Shown here one piece after another: positions 1 to 8,317 of a stretch of DNA of 20,475 nucleotides; positions within the stretch are counted from its first letter, which is position 1; each line of letters opens with the position of its first letter. The notes under the pieces were generated by a model. The model ran no database searches. It worked only from the letters and a program-made list of their open reading frames with translations, and was not told the DNA's origin. Made by a program: the position numbers and the translations under genes. The DNA comes from Planctomycetota bacterium (GTDB lineage: Bacteria > Planctomycetota > Planctomycetia > Pirellulales > Thermoguttaceae). The DNA lies in contig JAHIKV010000058.1 of the NCBI GenBank assembly GCA_018897395.1, forward strand, positions 1-20,475, in the 5' to 3' direction.

Positions 1-519
1 CCCGACCTGACCACGCTGGGTAAGATCATCGGCGGCGGCCTGCCCGTCGGAGCTTACGGCGGCCGGGCCGAGATCATGGACCACGTCCTCCCCTTGGGCA
101 AGGTCTTTCAGGCCGGCACGCTGAGCGGCAATCCGCTGGCCACCGCCGCCGGGATCGCCACGCTAAAAGCGCTCCGCGACGACGATCCGTATCCGCTGCT
201 GGAGCGGTTGTCGGCCCGGTTGCAACGCGGCCTGGAAGAGGCGGCTAAACGAGCGGGCGTGACGGTGCAAATCGGCCGGTGCGGCTCGATGCTGACGCCC
301 TTTTTCGGCGACCGGCCGGTAACGGATTGGGATACGGCGTCGCGTTGCGACACGCGGCGTTACGCCCGATATTTCTGGGGCATGATCGGCCGGGGCGTCT
401 ATCCGCCGTGCAGTCAATTCGAGGCGTTGTTCGTCTCGGCCGCCCACACCGAGGCGGACATCGACGCGACAATCGCCGCCGGCGGCGAAGCGCTGGCGGA
501 AATTGCCGAGAAAAAGTAA
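1..519 (+). CDS. hemL: Glutamate-1-semialdehyde 2,1-aminomutase, C-terminal part (gene runs off the left edge)
   Basis: This is the last 172 residues of a PLP-dependent enzyme that converts glutamate-1-semialdehyde to 5-aminolevulinate, the C5-pathway entry to tetrapyrrole (heme) synthesis in the cytoplasm. The frame is open from base 1. The fragment begins with LGKIIGGGLPVGAYGGR, in which Lys8 of the visible fragment is the Schiff-base lysine of the family. It is followed by FQAGTLSGNPLATAAG, the phosphate-binding and small-domain junction typical of HemL. The end, GVYPPCSQFEALFVSAAHTE, also matches HemL and argues against BioA or ornithine aminotransferases. The family is normally about 430 residues, so roughly 60% lies upstream of the window and the start cannot be seen. 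The gene converges on the giant-protein operon, with a large palindrome between the two stop codons. Confidence 0.93.
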   Translation, partial: PDLTTLGKIIGGGLPVGAYGGRAEIMDHVLPLGKVFQAGTLSGNPLATAAGIATLKALRDDDPYPLLERLSARLQRGLEEAAKRAGVTVQIGRCGSMLTPFFGDRPVTDWDTASRCDTRRYARYFWGMIGRGVYPPCSQFEALFVSAAHTEADIDATIAAGGEALAEIAEKK

Positions 520-527
520 TATCTAAT

Positions 528-611
528 AGAATAGCCGGGGGCTAACAGCCCCCGGAGAGTAACTCCCGCTATTCGCGCACATTCCGGGGGCTGTTAGCCC
601 CCGGCTATTCT
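528..611. repeat. 84-bp nested palindrome between convergent genes (possible bidirectional terminator)
   Basis: Two 28-base arms, 528-555 and 584-611, are perfect inverse complements and are separated by a 28-base spacer. Each arm is itself a hairpin: CCGGGGGCT, a three-base loop, then AGCCCCCGG. The spacer holds a further small palindrome, GAGTAACTC. The element starts 9 bases after the hemL stop and lies 2 bases beyond the stop of the convergent giant gene, so it could end transcription from both sides, although no T-tract follows either stem. The REP/BIME-like structure is seen directly; the terminator role is inferred. The hairpin at 16127-16150 shares the TAGCCCCCGG core. Confidence 0.85.
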
Positions 612-613
612 CG

Positions 614-3600
614 CTAAACGGACTGTTTCATCGTCAATCGTCGGACCTTCAGCCAACAGCCGACGACGATCGCGAGCAATCCCGCCACCGGCAACACGCC
701 GGCCAGAAGCGAGAACAGCCCCAGGCCGATCAGCAGCCACGAGCCGGCCGGTCGGGCCAGCCGGTCGAAGCCGCCGCGGCGAATCATCCCGATAATGAAC
801 CACGTCACGAGGACCGCGACGCCGACCAACGCCAATTCTACCAGCCGCCGGACAACGTCGCCGGAAAGGTAGCGGGCGGTGATTTGTTGCTCCCCGCGCG
901 GTGTGGTGAAGCGATAGACCGCGCCGCGAGTGGGCAACTCGAAATCGAGGCTCGCCAGTCCGGCGGGTTGCGGTAGCGCCGGCGCGGTGGTTGCGGCCGG
1001 CGAGTATCTCGGAGCGGCAGGCGAAGCGAATCGATCATCGCCAGGCGGCAACCGGCCCACCAACCCTGTGTCGCTAGGCCGCGATTGATCGGGCAACTCT
1101 CCGCGTAAAGTGTCGGTAGTTGTCGTCTGCGCGGCCAGCCGTTGTTGGTAGCGATTTAACGCTTCCGTCTCGGATGCTTGTTGCGTCTGTCGGCCCCGAT
1201 CGAGTCCTTCTCGCGGAGCTTCCAGTTTTTTCTCTTCCTCTTCCTGGATGACGATCCGTGGGGCGACCATCATTTTTTTGGTTTGGGGCTTAGGCACGGA
1301 TTCCTGTGGCCCGGCTTTCCTATGGAAGGTCGGTTGTTCCCAGTTTCGGCCCAGGTCGCCGACGACGTTTTTCGCCCGGCTCGATTTTTGCCCCGCATAA
1401 GCTTTATTCAACCGCTGGCGGTTGTCCTCGAGTTGGGTCGGCGCGGGCGCTTTTTCCTGGCGTTCCGCTTCCTTTTGGGTCTGTTGCATAATGCTGGCGT
1501 TCGCGCTCAAGGCGGCTTGCAGTTTGGGATTGTACGATGACTGCGGCGACTGGTACTGAACGTCATCACGCATGGACAGTTCTATCTGTTTGAGATTATA
1601 GGACGCGCGGGCCTTGGTCCACTTGTCGCCGCTTCGCAGGGCTTGGCTGATCTGGCTAAGCTGATTGCTCTGGAACTGAAGGAAGCCCAGTTGCAGGCCG
1701 ACGTCGTCGGCCACCCGCCGCATCGTGCCGCCGAAGTCGAACCAGCGGTACCGCTCGGGCAGGTGCAGCTTCGCCTGGCTCAGTTCCGGCGTGATGTTCA
1801 CGCAGCGGATCAGCGGGAAATCGGCGGCGCCGACCGTGCGGAGCGGCGGCATCTTGCCGCCGTAGCGCAACACCACTTTGTAGCTCAAATCGCCCGGCGC
1901 CGTCTTGATCAGCGGGATTCGCACTCGCCCGGGGTCGGGCAACGATCGTTCGCCGCCGGGGACCAGCGTCGGCTTGACCGGCTCGCCGGCCGCCTGGGCC
2001 GTCCAGAGCGACGCCCCCTCGGGTAGCCCGACCTCCAAGTATTGCTCGGTCGCGTTGTTGACGTGCAGCACAACCTCGGCACGATACGCGCCGTTGGCGT
2101 CGACCACCAGCGTGGTCTCGGACAGGCCGATGCCGGCCTGGACCGTTTCCACGGCGGCGTGCGATTCGGCGTGGAAGCTCAGCCGCGGCCGCTCGGCGTC
2201 GGGAGAGACCAGATAGGCCATCGTAATCTTCTCGCCCAAGAAACTCTTCAGCACGGTCCAATCCTTCCCGTGCGTGCCGAGAACGTCCATTCCGCGTAGC
2301 TCGTCCGGCTCGACCACCACTTCGTCGCGGCCGGCGTTGTCGATCACCACGTAGCGGCGATTGGTCCGGCCGTCCACGATTACCGGTATCGGCGCCTGAT
2401 GCGAGCCGGGCGTCAGCAGCCGGTCGTTCTCGACCACCACCCGGATTTGCCCCATCGCTTCTTCTTGCATCTCGAGCCGCACGCGCACCATGCCGGGGTG
2501 CTTCTCGCCGGCCGGAGAGACGATCTTCCGCTGCAACATCGGCACGCCGACGCGGCTGTCGGCCATCCCCTCGGGCAACAGGAACTCCAATCGCCGCACA
2601 CCCGCCCGGGTGACGTTGAAGTCCAGCAGAATCGTCTCCTCCAGCGAGCGGTCGGTCACGCGGACGTTGGTGATCGTGTCGCAGACCACGTCGGGCGTGC
2701 GTGGTTTCAGCCGCAGCTTGCCGGCGTAGTCGCCGCCGGCGTAGTGCAGCGCCAGCCGCGCGACCTCGCGCTGCCTGGGATTGAGCCAACCGAACAGCCG
2801 GCCCAACAGCACCGATTCGCAGCCGGTAAGCTCCACGGCATCGACGTCGAACGCCGGATCGGCCTGCACCGCAATGTCTCCTTGCTGCCGATCAACATCG
2901 AGCACTTCGACGCGCGGCAGCGGCATTTCTCGTTGCGAAGCCGCAAGAGGGCGGCCGAGCTTGCCGGAAACCACCACCGGCACTTCCCCCTCTTGGCCCG
3001 AAGCAAGATAAACGGTCAGCAGCGGTCGCTCGCCCTCTTTCGTCACCGTGTATTGGAAAACGCCGGGCGCATGGACGCTATCGAGATTGAAACCCTCGGG
3101 CAGCAGGACCCGCAGCCGATATACCCGCCGGCCGCGGACGTCGAACCTCACGCGGCTCTCCAGGCTCCGTTCGTATTCGGCGAGTTTCAGGACCGACTCG
3201 ACGACGGCCGAGACCCGGGCCTCGACCTCGGCGGCCGCCAATCGGACCGTGAACGGCACGGTGGCGAAGCTGTACGACTCGAACGGCCGGATCCCCAGCG
3301 GGCTTTCCGCGCCGCCGCCGGCCGAGGATTTTTCCTCCGCGTCCGCTGGGAGAACTGTAGGGTGCGTCCGCGACGCACCGTGAGCAGTTTCGTCCACATC
3401 CGCCGGGAGATCGATCCGTGTCACGCCCGAGCGCTCGAGCGTTCGCACCTCCAGCAGCGGGCTGCGGCGGATGGTCAACCGCCCGCTCTGCAACGCCGCG
3501 TCGGCGACGGTTATCACGGGCACGTCGAAGCGGGCGAGTTCGCCGCGGCCGACCTGCCCGCCGCGCCACAGCCGCAGCGTGAATTGCTCGCGGTCCTTGG

Positions 3601-6600
3601 CCGCCTGCAAGAGCGAGACCTCGACGGTCCGGCCGCCGCCGTCGCCGGAGCGGACCTCCCAGCCGCGGACGTTGGCCCCCTCGACCTTTTCGAGAAGATA
3701 CCCCTCGGGCAGCTTGACGCTGAACTGGTCGCGTTCGGCGCGGCGGAATTCGAGCGTAAGTTGCCAGTTCAGCCGCAGGCCGTCCTCTTGCACGTCGAAG
3801 ACGGCGCTGGAGGCGGCGGTCAGCGTGTGGTCGATCTGGCCCGCGGCAACTTGGGGGCGCCAGCGTAGCGAGATTGCCCCGTGCTTACCCAGCGTGGTGC
3901 GGATCGTCTGGTCCGCTTTTTCGGTCTCGTAGTGGCGGCAATCGGCCACTTGGCCGAGGCGCAGCTCGGTCTGCGCCTTGGGCACGACGATATCCAGCGC
4001 GGCGGCCGGGGCCGACGGCAGCACGCCCTCGACGGTCCGCCAACCGCCCTGCCGCTCGAGTTTCAGCCGCACGGCCAGTTCCAGCTTGTGGCGGCCCTTG
4101 CCCGAGACGTGCAACACCACGACCGAACGGTCCGGCTTCTGCGAAACCGCAAGCGGCGTTGCGGCATCCGCTTGCGGTTTCGCAAGCACGCCGAGCCGCG
4201 CCGGTTTGCCGTCCACTTCGGCGCGGGTCAGCACGCCGCCGCCCAGCCCGAGCGGAACTTGTATATGTCCGTCGGCGAAAACGTCGATCTCCATCCGCCC
4301 GGTCAGGAGCAGAAAATCCTCGCCTTCGAGCAGCGTTTTGTAGGCCGCGTCGGCCAGCGCGTATGGGGCCGGCGGGGCCTTCGCCTCGATCTTCTTGTCC
4401 GGGTACGCTCGGTTCCATAGCTCGACGTACTTCTCGTAGGGCACCAGCAGCTTGTCGGCGTCCTTTACCCCGTTCTTCCAGTCGGGATCGTAGGGGATGA
4501 TAATCGCGTCCTCGGGTAATTTGACTGCCGCTTGCGGTTTCGCATCCTCCGCGGCTTGCACCCCGCTTGCTCCCAGCAACGTCGCCAGCAGGACCGCCGC
4601 CGTGGCGGTCTTCGCCCGGCACAAACACCGCAAAAAGCCGACGATCAGATAGTACGGAACCAACAGTGACGCGGCGAAGAACATCATGTTGCACGCCTTG
4701 GCGAGTTCGATGCCGCCGCCGAGCAGCGGGACCAACGTGGTCAGCAACATCACGACGAGGACGTAGGCGGTTTTGGTGCGGACCGATCGGCGGGTCAGCG
4801 CCGCGCCAAAAAGCCCCACGGCCAAGGCCAGCGCCCAGCGGAGCGAGGCGAACCGCCCGTCATTGGCCAGCGTGACCACCAATCGCGGCTCGACGCCCAG
4901 GCTGCGGAACGCGACCACTCGGCTGGAATCGTCCGGCGACTGGAGCAGGTCGATTTTCAGGCTCCTCACGCCGGCGATATCCCGCTGCGCGACCAACTTA
5001 GCCCATTTCTGCGAGTCGGGATATTCGATGGGTGTAGCGACCGGCGGTTTGGCATTGATGGGTTTCTTTTCTGCCTGCTCAGGTATGAGTTTTTCCGCCG
5101 GACCGAGCAGCGGACGATCAACTACCGACGGGGATTCAGACTTCTTATCTTCGGCCGATTTTTCGGCGGGTGATCCGGGGCGTGATTCACTCGACAGGGA
5201 CGTTATCAACGGTGTCTCCGATACATATCTATGATAGCTCCTTCGCGCCGCCTCGCGGGCGTACTGTCTGGCGGAGAGCAGCGGCGGGCCGGAGATGCCG
5301 CCGGACCATTTGTAGAGAGCGCCGGCCAGTTGGAACGCCGCCGGCAACGGGCGAGAGATGTCGTCGGTCGTAAGCGTGCCGCCCGTGCGGACCACTTCGT
5401 AGCCGCTGGGCAAGTGCAGCCGCCAGACCAGCTCGGCCAGCGGAACCTCGACCGAGGAAGGGGGCAGGTCCATGTTTTCGGCCGACGTTTTGTTCGCGGG
5501 CTGAGGTTTCTCGCCGAAAAATGGACCAGTCCCCGACCGGCCGGCGCGCAGAAACAGCTTTGGAGCGGGCACCCGCACCGTGCCGCGCAACGCCACCGGC
5601 TGGTGCTTGTCGTCCGCGTAGGTGATCTTCAACGTCTTCAGCGCCTCGTCCTTGCCGGCCGAGAGGTCGATCAGCACGCTCCGGCCGTCGCGCTGCGGCT
5701 TCAGCGGCACGCCGTCCAACTCGGCCGCCCAAAGCTCCGCGTCGGCGGGCAACTCCACTTGCAAGTAGAGCGACTTCGAGCGGAGCTTGAATTGGGCCAG
5801 CGTCTGGCTCCGCCCGTCGGGCGAGAGGACCGTGTCCAACTCGCATTGCTGGACGATCGCCGGCGGGATGCCGTAGCCCGGCTGGCGGAGCACGTCGATC
5901 TTAACCGCCGGCGGATCGCCGACGAATCCGTACGCGCCCAGCAGACGGCGGCCGGGCTGATAGTCGGCCTCGGCCAGCTCGCCAACGTCAACCTGCCGGG
6001 CGGAAGTGTCGACGCGCACGTCGAGTTCCGCGCAACCCTCGACGGCCACAAGCCCCGATTGATAGGCCACACCCTCGGCCTCGACGATCGGCAGCGAAAA
6101 GCCCTTGGGCTCCGACGAGGGGAGCCGCTGTTGGAAATCGACGGCCAGTCGGACCCGACACGGCCGCGGCTCGGCCAGCAACACCGTCCACAGCCGGCGC
6201 TCGCCGGATAGCTTACCGGAGTATTCCTTCACGTGTACGCCGTCGAGGCCCCGGATCGAGATCCCCTCGGGCGTCTCCTTGGGCAACGAGAAGACGAGTT
6301 GCCGCACACGGGACTGCTCGATCGTGTAGACCACTTCGCAGTGGCAATTCAAGGCGTCCCGATCGACGCGCGGGAAGGAGAACGTGCGGGCGGTCATCCG
6401 CGGCTCGGTCCGCTCGACCGCCAGCGAGGCGGCGTAGTCCGGCCCCTGGCGGCGATAGGCCAACGTGGCGTGTACGTCGGCCAGGCCGAAACCGAGCTTC
6501 TCCTCGGCGCTTAGCGGGGTCAAAAGCTCGATTTTCTCGGGCCGGACGGTCATGTCGTCGCACACCTCCACGGCGATGGCCCCTTCTCTACTCGTGGCGC

Positions 6601-8317
6601 CGAGGACGGCGAAGTCGGGGAACTCGACCGTCGTCCGACGCCAGTCGGCCAGCCAGCCCGAGGGAGTGCGGACGGCGCGGAAGTTTGCCCGATATATTTG
6701 GTCGACTTCGATGCCGCCTTTGATCGTCACGCGGACCCGCCCGGCAGCGCCGGTTCCCTCTCCCTTTGGGAGAGGGTTAGGGTGAGGGCTGTTTGCGGCT
6801 GGGTAACGCTCGAACGGCAACGGCTTTCCATCGGCCGTCGCGACGCTCGTGACCTGCCAACCGGCGGGGACCGAGAAGTCGAAGGAGAACCGCTTTTCCA
6901 CCCGCGGCAACAGCGACACGCCGCCGTGGACTTCCAGGCCCTTGTCCGAAACGACCAGCAGCAGGCTGGTGGTCGCCGCCATTTCGGCCGGCGGTCGAAC
7001 GAATCGGGCCGTCAGCGCGTAATCGCTCTGCGGGGCATACCACGCCGCCACGGCGCGAAACGGGGGCGAGACGGCGCCGAGCACGGATGTGTCGATCGGG
7101 ATCAAACCCTCGCCCGAGAGCGATTCGGCCTTCAGCCGATCGTCGACCAGCAGCCCCAATACGGTGACGCCGCCGATCACGTCCAGCGGCACGAGCCGCG
7201 GCGCGCTCCAGCCTTCGAGTTTTGCCGGCGCGCGGATCGCCGTGATGCCGAGCGTCACCGTTTCGGTCGTCTGCTCGCGCAGCCGGGCCTCGAGCACGCG
7301 GCGGCCGTCCTGCGAGACGACCTCCCAGCGGGCCAAAAGCGGCGAGGCGACGTCGGTGATCTCGAACCCGTCGGGCACGACGAAGCGGAACCGGTCGACC
7401 GCCCGATGGAGGACCGACAGCGTGACGGCGGCGCGGAGTTTTTCGTAGGCCCCGGTAACTTCGTCGAAGACGACGCATCGGGCGATCACCGCCCGCTGCC
7501 GGCGATGCAGCCGGCTGTTGAGCGTCATCAGCAGCGAGGTGTCGCCCGGTCGGGGGAGCAGTTCGAAGCGGGTGAGGTTGGCGGCCGCGTCTACCTTGCG
7601 GCCGATGACATCCGCGCCGCCTTTGATCTCCACGTCGCCGTGTACTTCGAGGCGCAGCGTCGCGGCGGCGGGACGCGGCAGACGGTACGTGAGCACCTGC
7701 CGGGCGGCGGTCGTCTCCAGCGGCGCGGTCATCTCCAGCTTCAGCCGATGTCGGCCGACCCCCTCGACGAACAACACCAGCCGGCCGTCGGGGCTGCGGC
7801 CGATGGACGCGGCGCGGTCGTCGAGCCGGGCACTGCGCAGTCCCACGGCGGCCAAATCCAACGGCAGGGCGTGCAGGCCGCCTTGCAGCACGTCGACGGT
7901 CAGGTCGCCGACGATTTCGGCCCGATGCCGGTCGGCCGTAATCGCATAGTCGGCGGCGGTGAGGACGGCCGGCAGCGGGGCGCCGGCCTCGGGCGCACGC
8001 TTGGCCTTCTTGACCAACTCGTCGTACTCTTGCCGTCCGATCAGCACCCGCTTCGGCTGCTGTTGCAGCAGCACGTGCAGGTCGGAAAAGGGGACGTAGA
8101 TTTCCCGCGTCGGGCGTTCGGTCGTCGGAGGCGGATTTTCCGCCGCCGGAGCGGCCGCGCCGAGCAGGTGCGGGGCGAGGACCATCATCGCCGCGAGCAG
8201 TATATCAATCCTGGTTCCCACGCTCCGCGTGGGAACCCGCGTTCTGGGTAGCATGCCCTTCGCCGTTCCCACGCTCCGCGTGGGAACCAGAGTCGAGATA
8301 TGCAATATACTACGCAT
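614..8317 (-). CDS. Giant two-module membrane-anchored envelope protein of unknown function (2567 aa)
   Basis: I do not recognise a named family. The protein is two copies of one module fused end to end. Copy A has a hydrophobic stretch at about residues 37-59 (signal peptide), EIYVPFSDL at 72-80 and VLIGRQEYDEL at 91-101. A long beta-rich region follows, then a charged linker (about 1030-1100) and hydrophobic segments near 1155-1173, 1183-1206 and 1210-1232. Copy B opens with a signal-like stretch, TATAAVLLATLLGASGVQA (about 1236-1254), then repeats the pair as IIIPYD (about 1270) and LLVPYEKYVELW (about 1290). Its own beta-rich part follows, then a Gln/Glu-rich, probably coiled-coil region (about 2226-2420) and two C-terminal helices (about 2490-2510 and 2524-2556). 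Start: AGGAGG lies 8 bases before the ATG, and the gene overlaps the upstream stop by 8 bases, suggesting translational coupling. Palindromic repeats sit in frame in several places. ATGs inside the signal region could also serve as starts. Confidence 0.9.
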   Translation of the reverse strand: MRSILHISTLVPTRSVGTAKGMLPRTRVPTRSVGTRIDILLAAMMVLAPHLLGAAAPAAENPPPTTERPTREIYVPFSDLHVLLQQQPKRVLIGRQEYDELVKKAKRAPEAGAPLPAVLTAADYAITADRHRAEIVGDLTVDVLQGGLHALPLDLAAVGLRSARLDDRAASIGRSPDGRLVLFVEGVGRHRLKLEMTAPLETTAARQVLTYRLPRPAAATLRLEVHGDVEIKGGADVIGRKVDAAANLTRFELLPRPGDTSLLMTLNSRLHRRQRAVIARCVVFDEVTGAYEKLRAAVTLSVLHRAVDRFRFVVPDGFEITDVASPLLARWEVVSQDGRRVLEARLREQTTETVTLGITAIRAPAKLEGWSAPRLVPLDVIGGVTVLGLLVDDRLKAESLSGEGLIPIDTSVLGAVSPPFRAVAAWYAPQSDYALTARFVRPPAEMAATTSLLLVVSDKGLEVHGGVSLLPRVEKRFSFDFSVPAGWQVTSVATADGKPLPFERYPAANSPHPNPLPKGEGTGAAGRVRVTIKGGIEVDQIYRANFRAVRTPSGWLADWRRTTVEFPDFAVLGATSREGAIAVEVCDDMTVRPEKIELLTPLSAEEKLGFGLADVHATLAYRRQGPDYAASLAVERTEPRMTARTFSFPRVDRDALNCHCEVVYTIEQSRVRQLVFSLPKETPEGISIRGLDGVHVKEYSGKLSGERRLWTVLLAEPRPCRVRLAVDFQQRLPSSEPKGFSLPIVEAEGVAYQSGLVAVEGCAELDVRVDTSARQVDVGELAEADYQPGRRLLGAYGFVGDPPAVKIDVLRQPGYGIPPAIVQQCELDTVLSPDGRSQTLAQFKLRSKSLYLQVELPADAELWAAELDGVPLKPQRDGRSVLIDLSAGKDEALKTLKITYADDKHQPVALRGTVRVPAPKLFLRAGRSGTGPFFGEKPQPANKTSAENMDLPPSSVEVPLAELVWRLHLPSGYEVVRTGGTLTTDDISRPLPAAFQLAGALYKWSGGISGPPLLSARQYAREAARRSYHRYVSETPLITSLSSESRPGSPAEKSAEDKKSESPSVVDRPLLGPAEKLIPEQAEKKPINAKPPVATPIEYPDSQKWAKLVAQRDIAGVRSLKIDLLQSPDDSSRVVAFRSLGVEPRLVVTLANDGRFASLRWALALAVGLFGAALTRRSVRTKTAYVLVVMLLTTLVPLLGGGIELAKACNMMFFAASLLVPYYLIVGFLRCLCRAKTATAAVLLATLLGASGVQAAEDAKPQAAVKLPEDAIIIPYDPDWKNGVKDADKLLVPYEKYVELWNRAYPDKKIEAKAPPAPYALADAAYKTLLEGEDFLLLTGRMEIDVFADGHIQVPLGLGGGVLTRAEVDGKPARLGVLAKPQADAATPLAVSQKPDRSVVVLHVSGKGRHKLELAVRLKLERQGGWRTVEGVLPSAPAAALDIVVPKAQTELRLGQVADCRHYETEKADQTIRTTLGKHGAISLRWRPQVAAGQIDHTLTAASSAVFDVQEDGLRLNWQLTLEFRRAERDQFSVKLPEGYLLEKVEGANVRGWEVRSGDGGGRTVEVSLLQAAKDREQFTLRLWRGGQVGRGELARFDVPVITVADAALQSGRLTIRRSPLLEVRTLERSGVTRIDLPADVDETAHGASRTHPTVLPADAEEKSSAGGGAESPLGIRPFESYSFATVPFTVRLAAAEVEARVSAVVESVLKLAEYERSLESRVRFDVRGRRVYRLRVLLPEGFNLDSVHAPGVFQYTVTKEGERPLLTVYLASGQEGEVPVVVSGKLGRPLAASQREMPLPRVEVLDVDRQQGDIAVQADPAFDVDAVELTGCESVLLGRLFGWLNPRQREVARLALHYAGGDYAGKLRLKPRTPDVVCDTITNVRVTDRSLEETILLDFNVTRAGVRRLEFLLPEGMADSRVGVPMLQRKIVSPAGEKHPGMVRVRLEMQEEAMGQIRVVVENDRLLTPGSHQAPIPVIVDGRTNRRYVVIDNAGRDEVVVEPDELRGMDVLGTHGKDWTVLKSFLGEKITMAYLVSPDAERPRLSFHAESHAAVETVQAGIGLSETTLVVDANGAYRAEVVLHVNNATEQYLEVGLPEGASLWTAQAAGEPVKPTLVPGGERSLPDPGRVRIPLIKTAPGDLSYKVVLRYGGKMPPLRTVGAADFPLIRCVNITPELSQAKLHLPERYRWFDFGGTMRRVADDVGLQLGFLQFQSNQLSQISQALRSGDKWTKARASYNLKQIELSMRDDVQYQSPQSSYNPKLQAALSANASIMQQTQKEAERQEKAPAPTQLEDNRQRLNKAYAGQKSSRAKNVVGDLGRNWEQPTFHRKAGPQESVPKPQTKKMMVAPRIVIQEEEEKKLEAPREGLDRGRQTQQASETEALNRYQQRLAAQTTTTDTLRGELPDQSRPSDTGLVGRLPPGDDRFASPAAPRYSPAATTAPALPQPAGLASLDFELPTRGAVYRFTTPRGEQQITARYLSGDVVRRLVELALVGVAVLVTWFIIGMIRRGGFDRLARPAGSWLLIGLGLFSLLAGVLPVAGLLAIVVGCWLKVRRLTMKQSV
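3361..3379. repeat. In-frame GGTGCGTC/GACGCACC palindrome inside the giant gene
   Basis: Eight-base arms GGTGCGTC and GACGCACC flank a three-base loop. Read on the minus strand the element gives the peptide GASRTHPT within an otherwise degraded linker between beta-rich segments. The surrounding protein is rich in Ala, Glu, Ser and Gly here, so the insertion falls in a probable loop. The palindrome is seen directly; that it is a mobile or dispersed repeat is inferred from its form and from the other palindromes in this gene. Confidence 0.6.
4140..4184. repeat. Inverted pair of the 17-mer TGCGAAACCGCAAGCGG, in frame in the giant gene
   Basis: The 17-base arms TGCGAAACCGCAAGCGG (4140-4156) and its inverse complement (4168-4184) are perfect, with an 11-base loop. 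The minus-strand translation is AKPQADAATPLAVSQK. Comparison with the other two modules shows this peptide breaking a conserved strand-loop: the paralogues go almost directly from the 'KPARLG' region to the 'GRHKLEL' region. Further copies of the same 17-mer occur singly at 4528-4544 and 14310-14326. Confidence 0.8.
4528..4544. repeat. Single copy of the CCGCTTGCGGTTTCGCA 17-mer at the copy-B signal segment
   Basis: This is the same 17-mer as at 4140-4184 and 14310-14326. It encodes part of EDAKPQAAVKL, directly after the internal signal-peptide-like stretch of the giant protein and just before its second IPY motif. Confidence 0.75.
6756..6789. repeat. In-frame CCCTCTCCC/GGGAGAGGG element encoding PHPNPLPKGEG
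   Basis: The stem CCCTCTCCC-TTT-GGGAGAGGG is followed by TTAGGGTGAGGGCT. On the minus strand it reads SPHPNPLPKGEGTG within copy A of the giant protein. This peptide signature is a common by-product of a dispersed bacterial palindromic repeat that is often translated in frame (general knowledge). It lies between two beta-rich segments, in a position consistent with a surface loop. Confidence 0.75.
8211..8290. repeat. Composite palindromic element in the giant gene's signal-peptide region
   Basis: Two identical 23-base palindromes of the form GTTCCCACG-N5-CGTGGGAAC lie at 8214-8236 and 8265-8287. The whole unit is bounded by CTGGTTCCCACG and its inverse complement CGTGGGAACCAG. It is translated in frame as two VPTRSVGT peptides at residues 11-18 and 28-35. 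They lie between the initiating MRSILHIST and the hydrophobic core of the signal peptide. A related composite sits in the upstream paralogue at 10211-10320. Confidence 0.88.
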
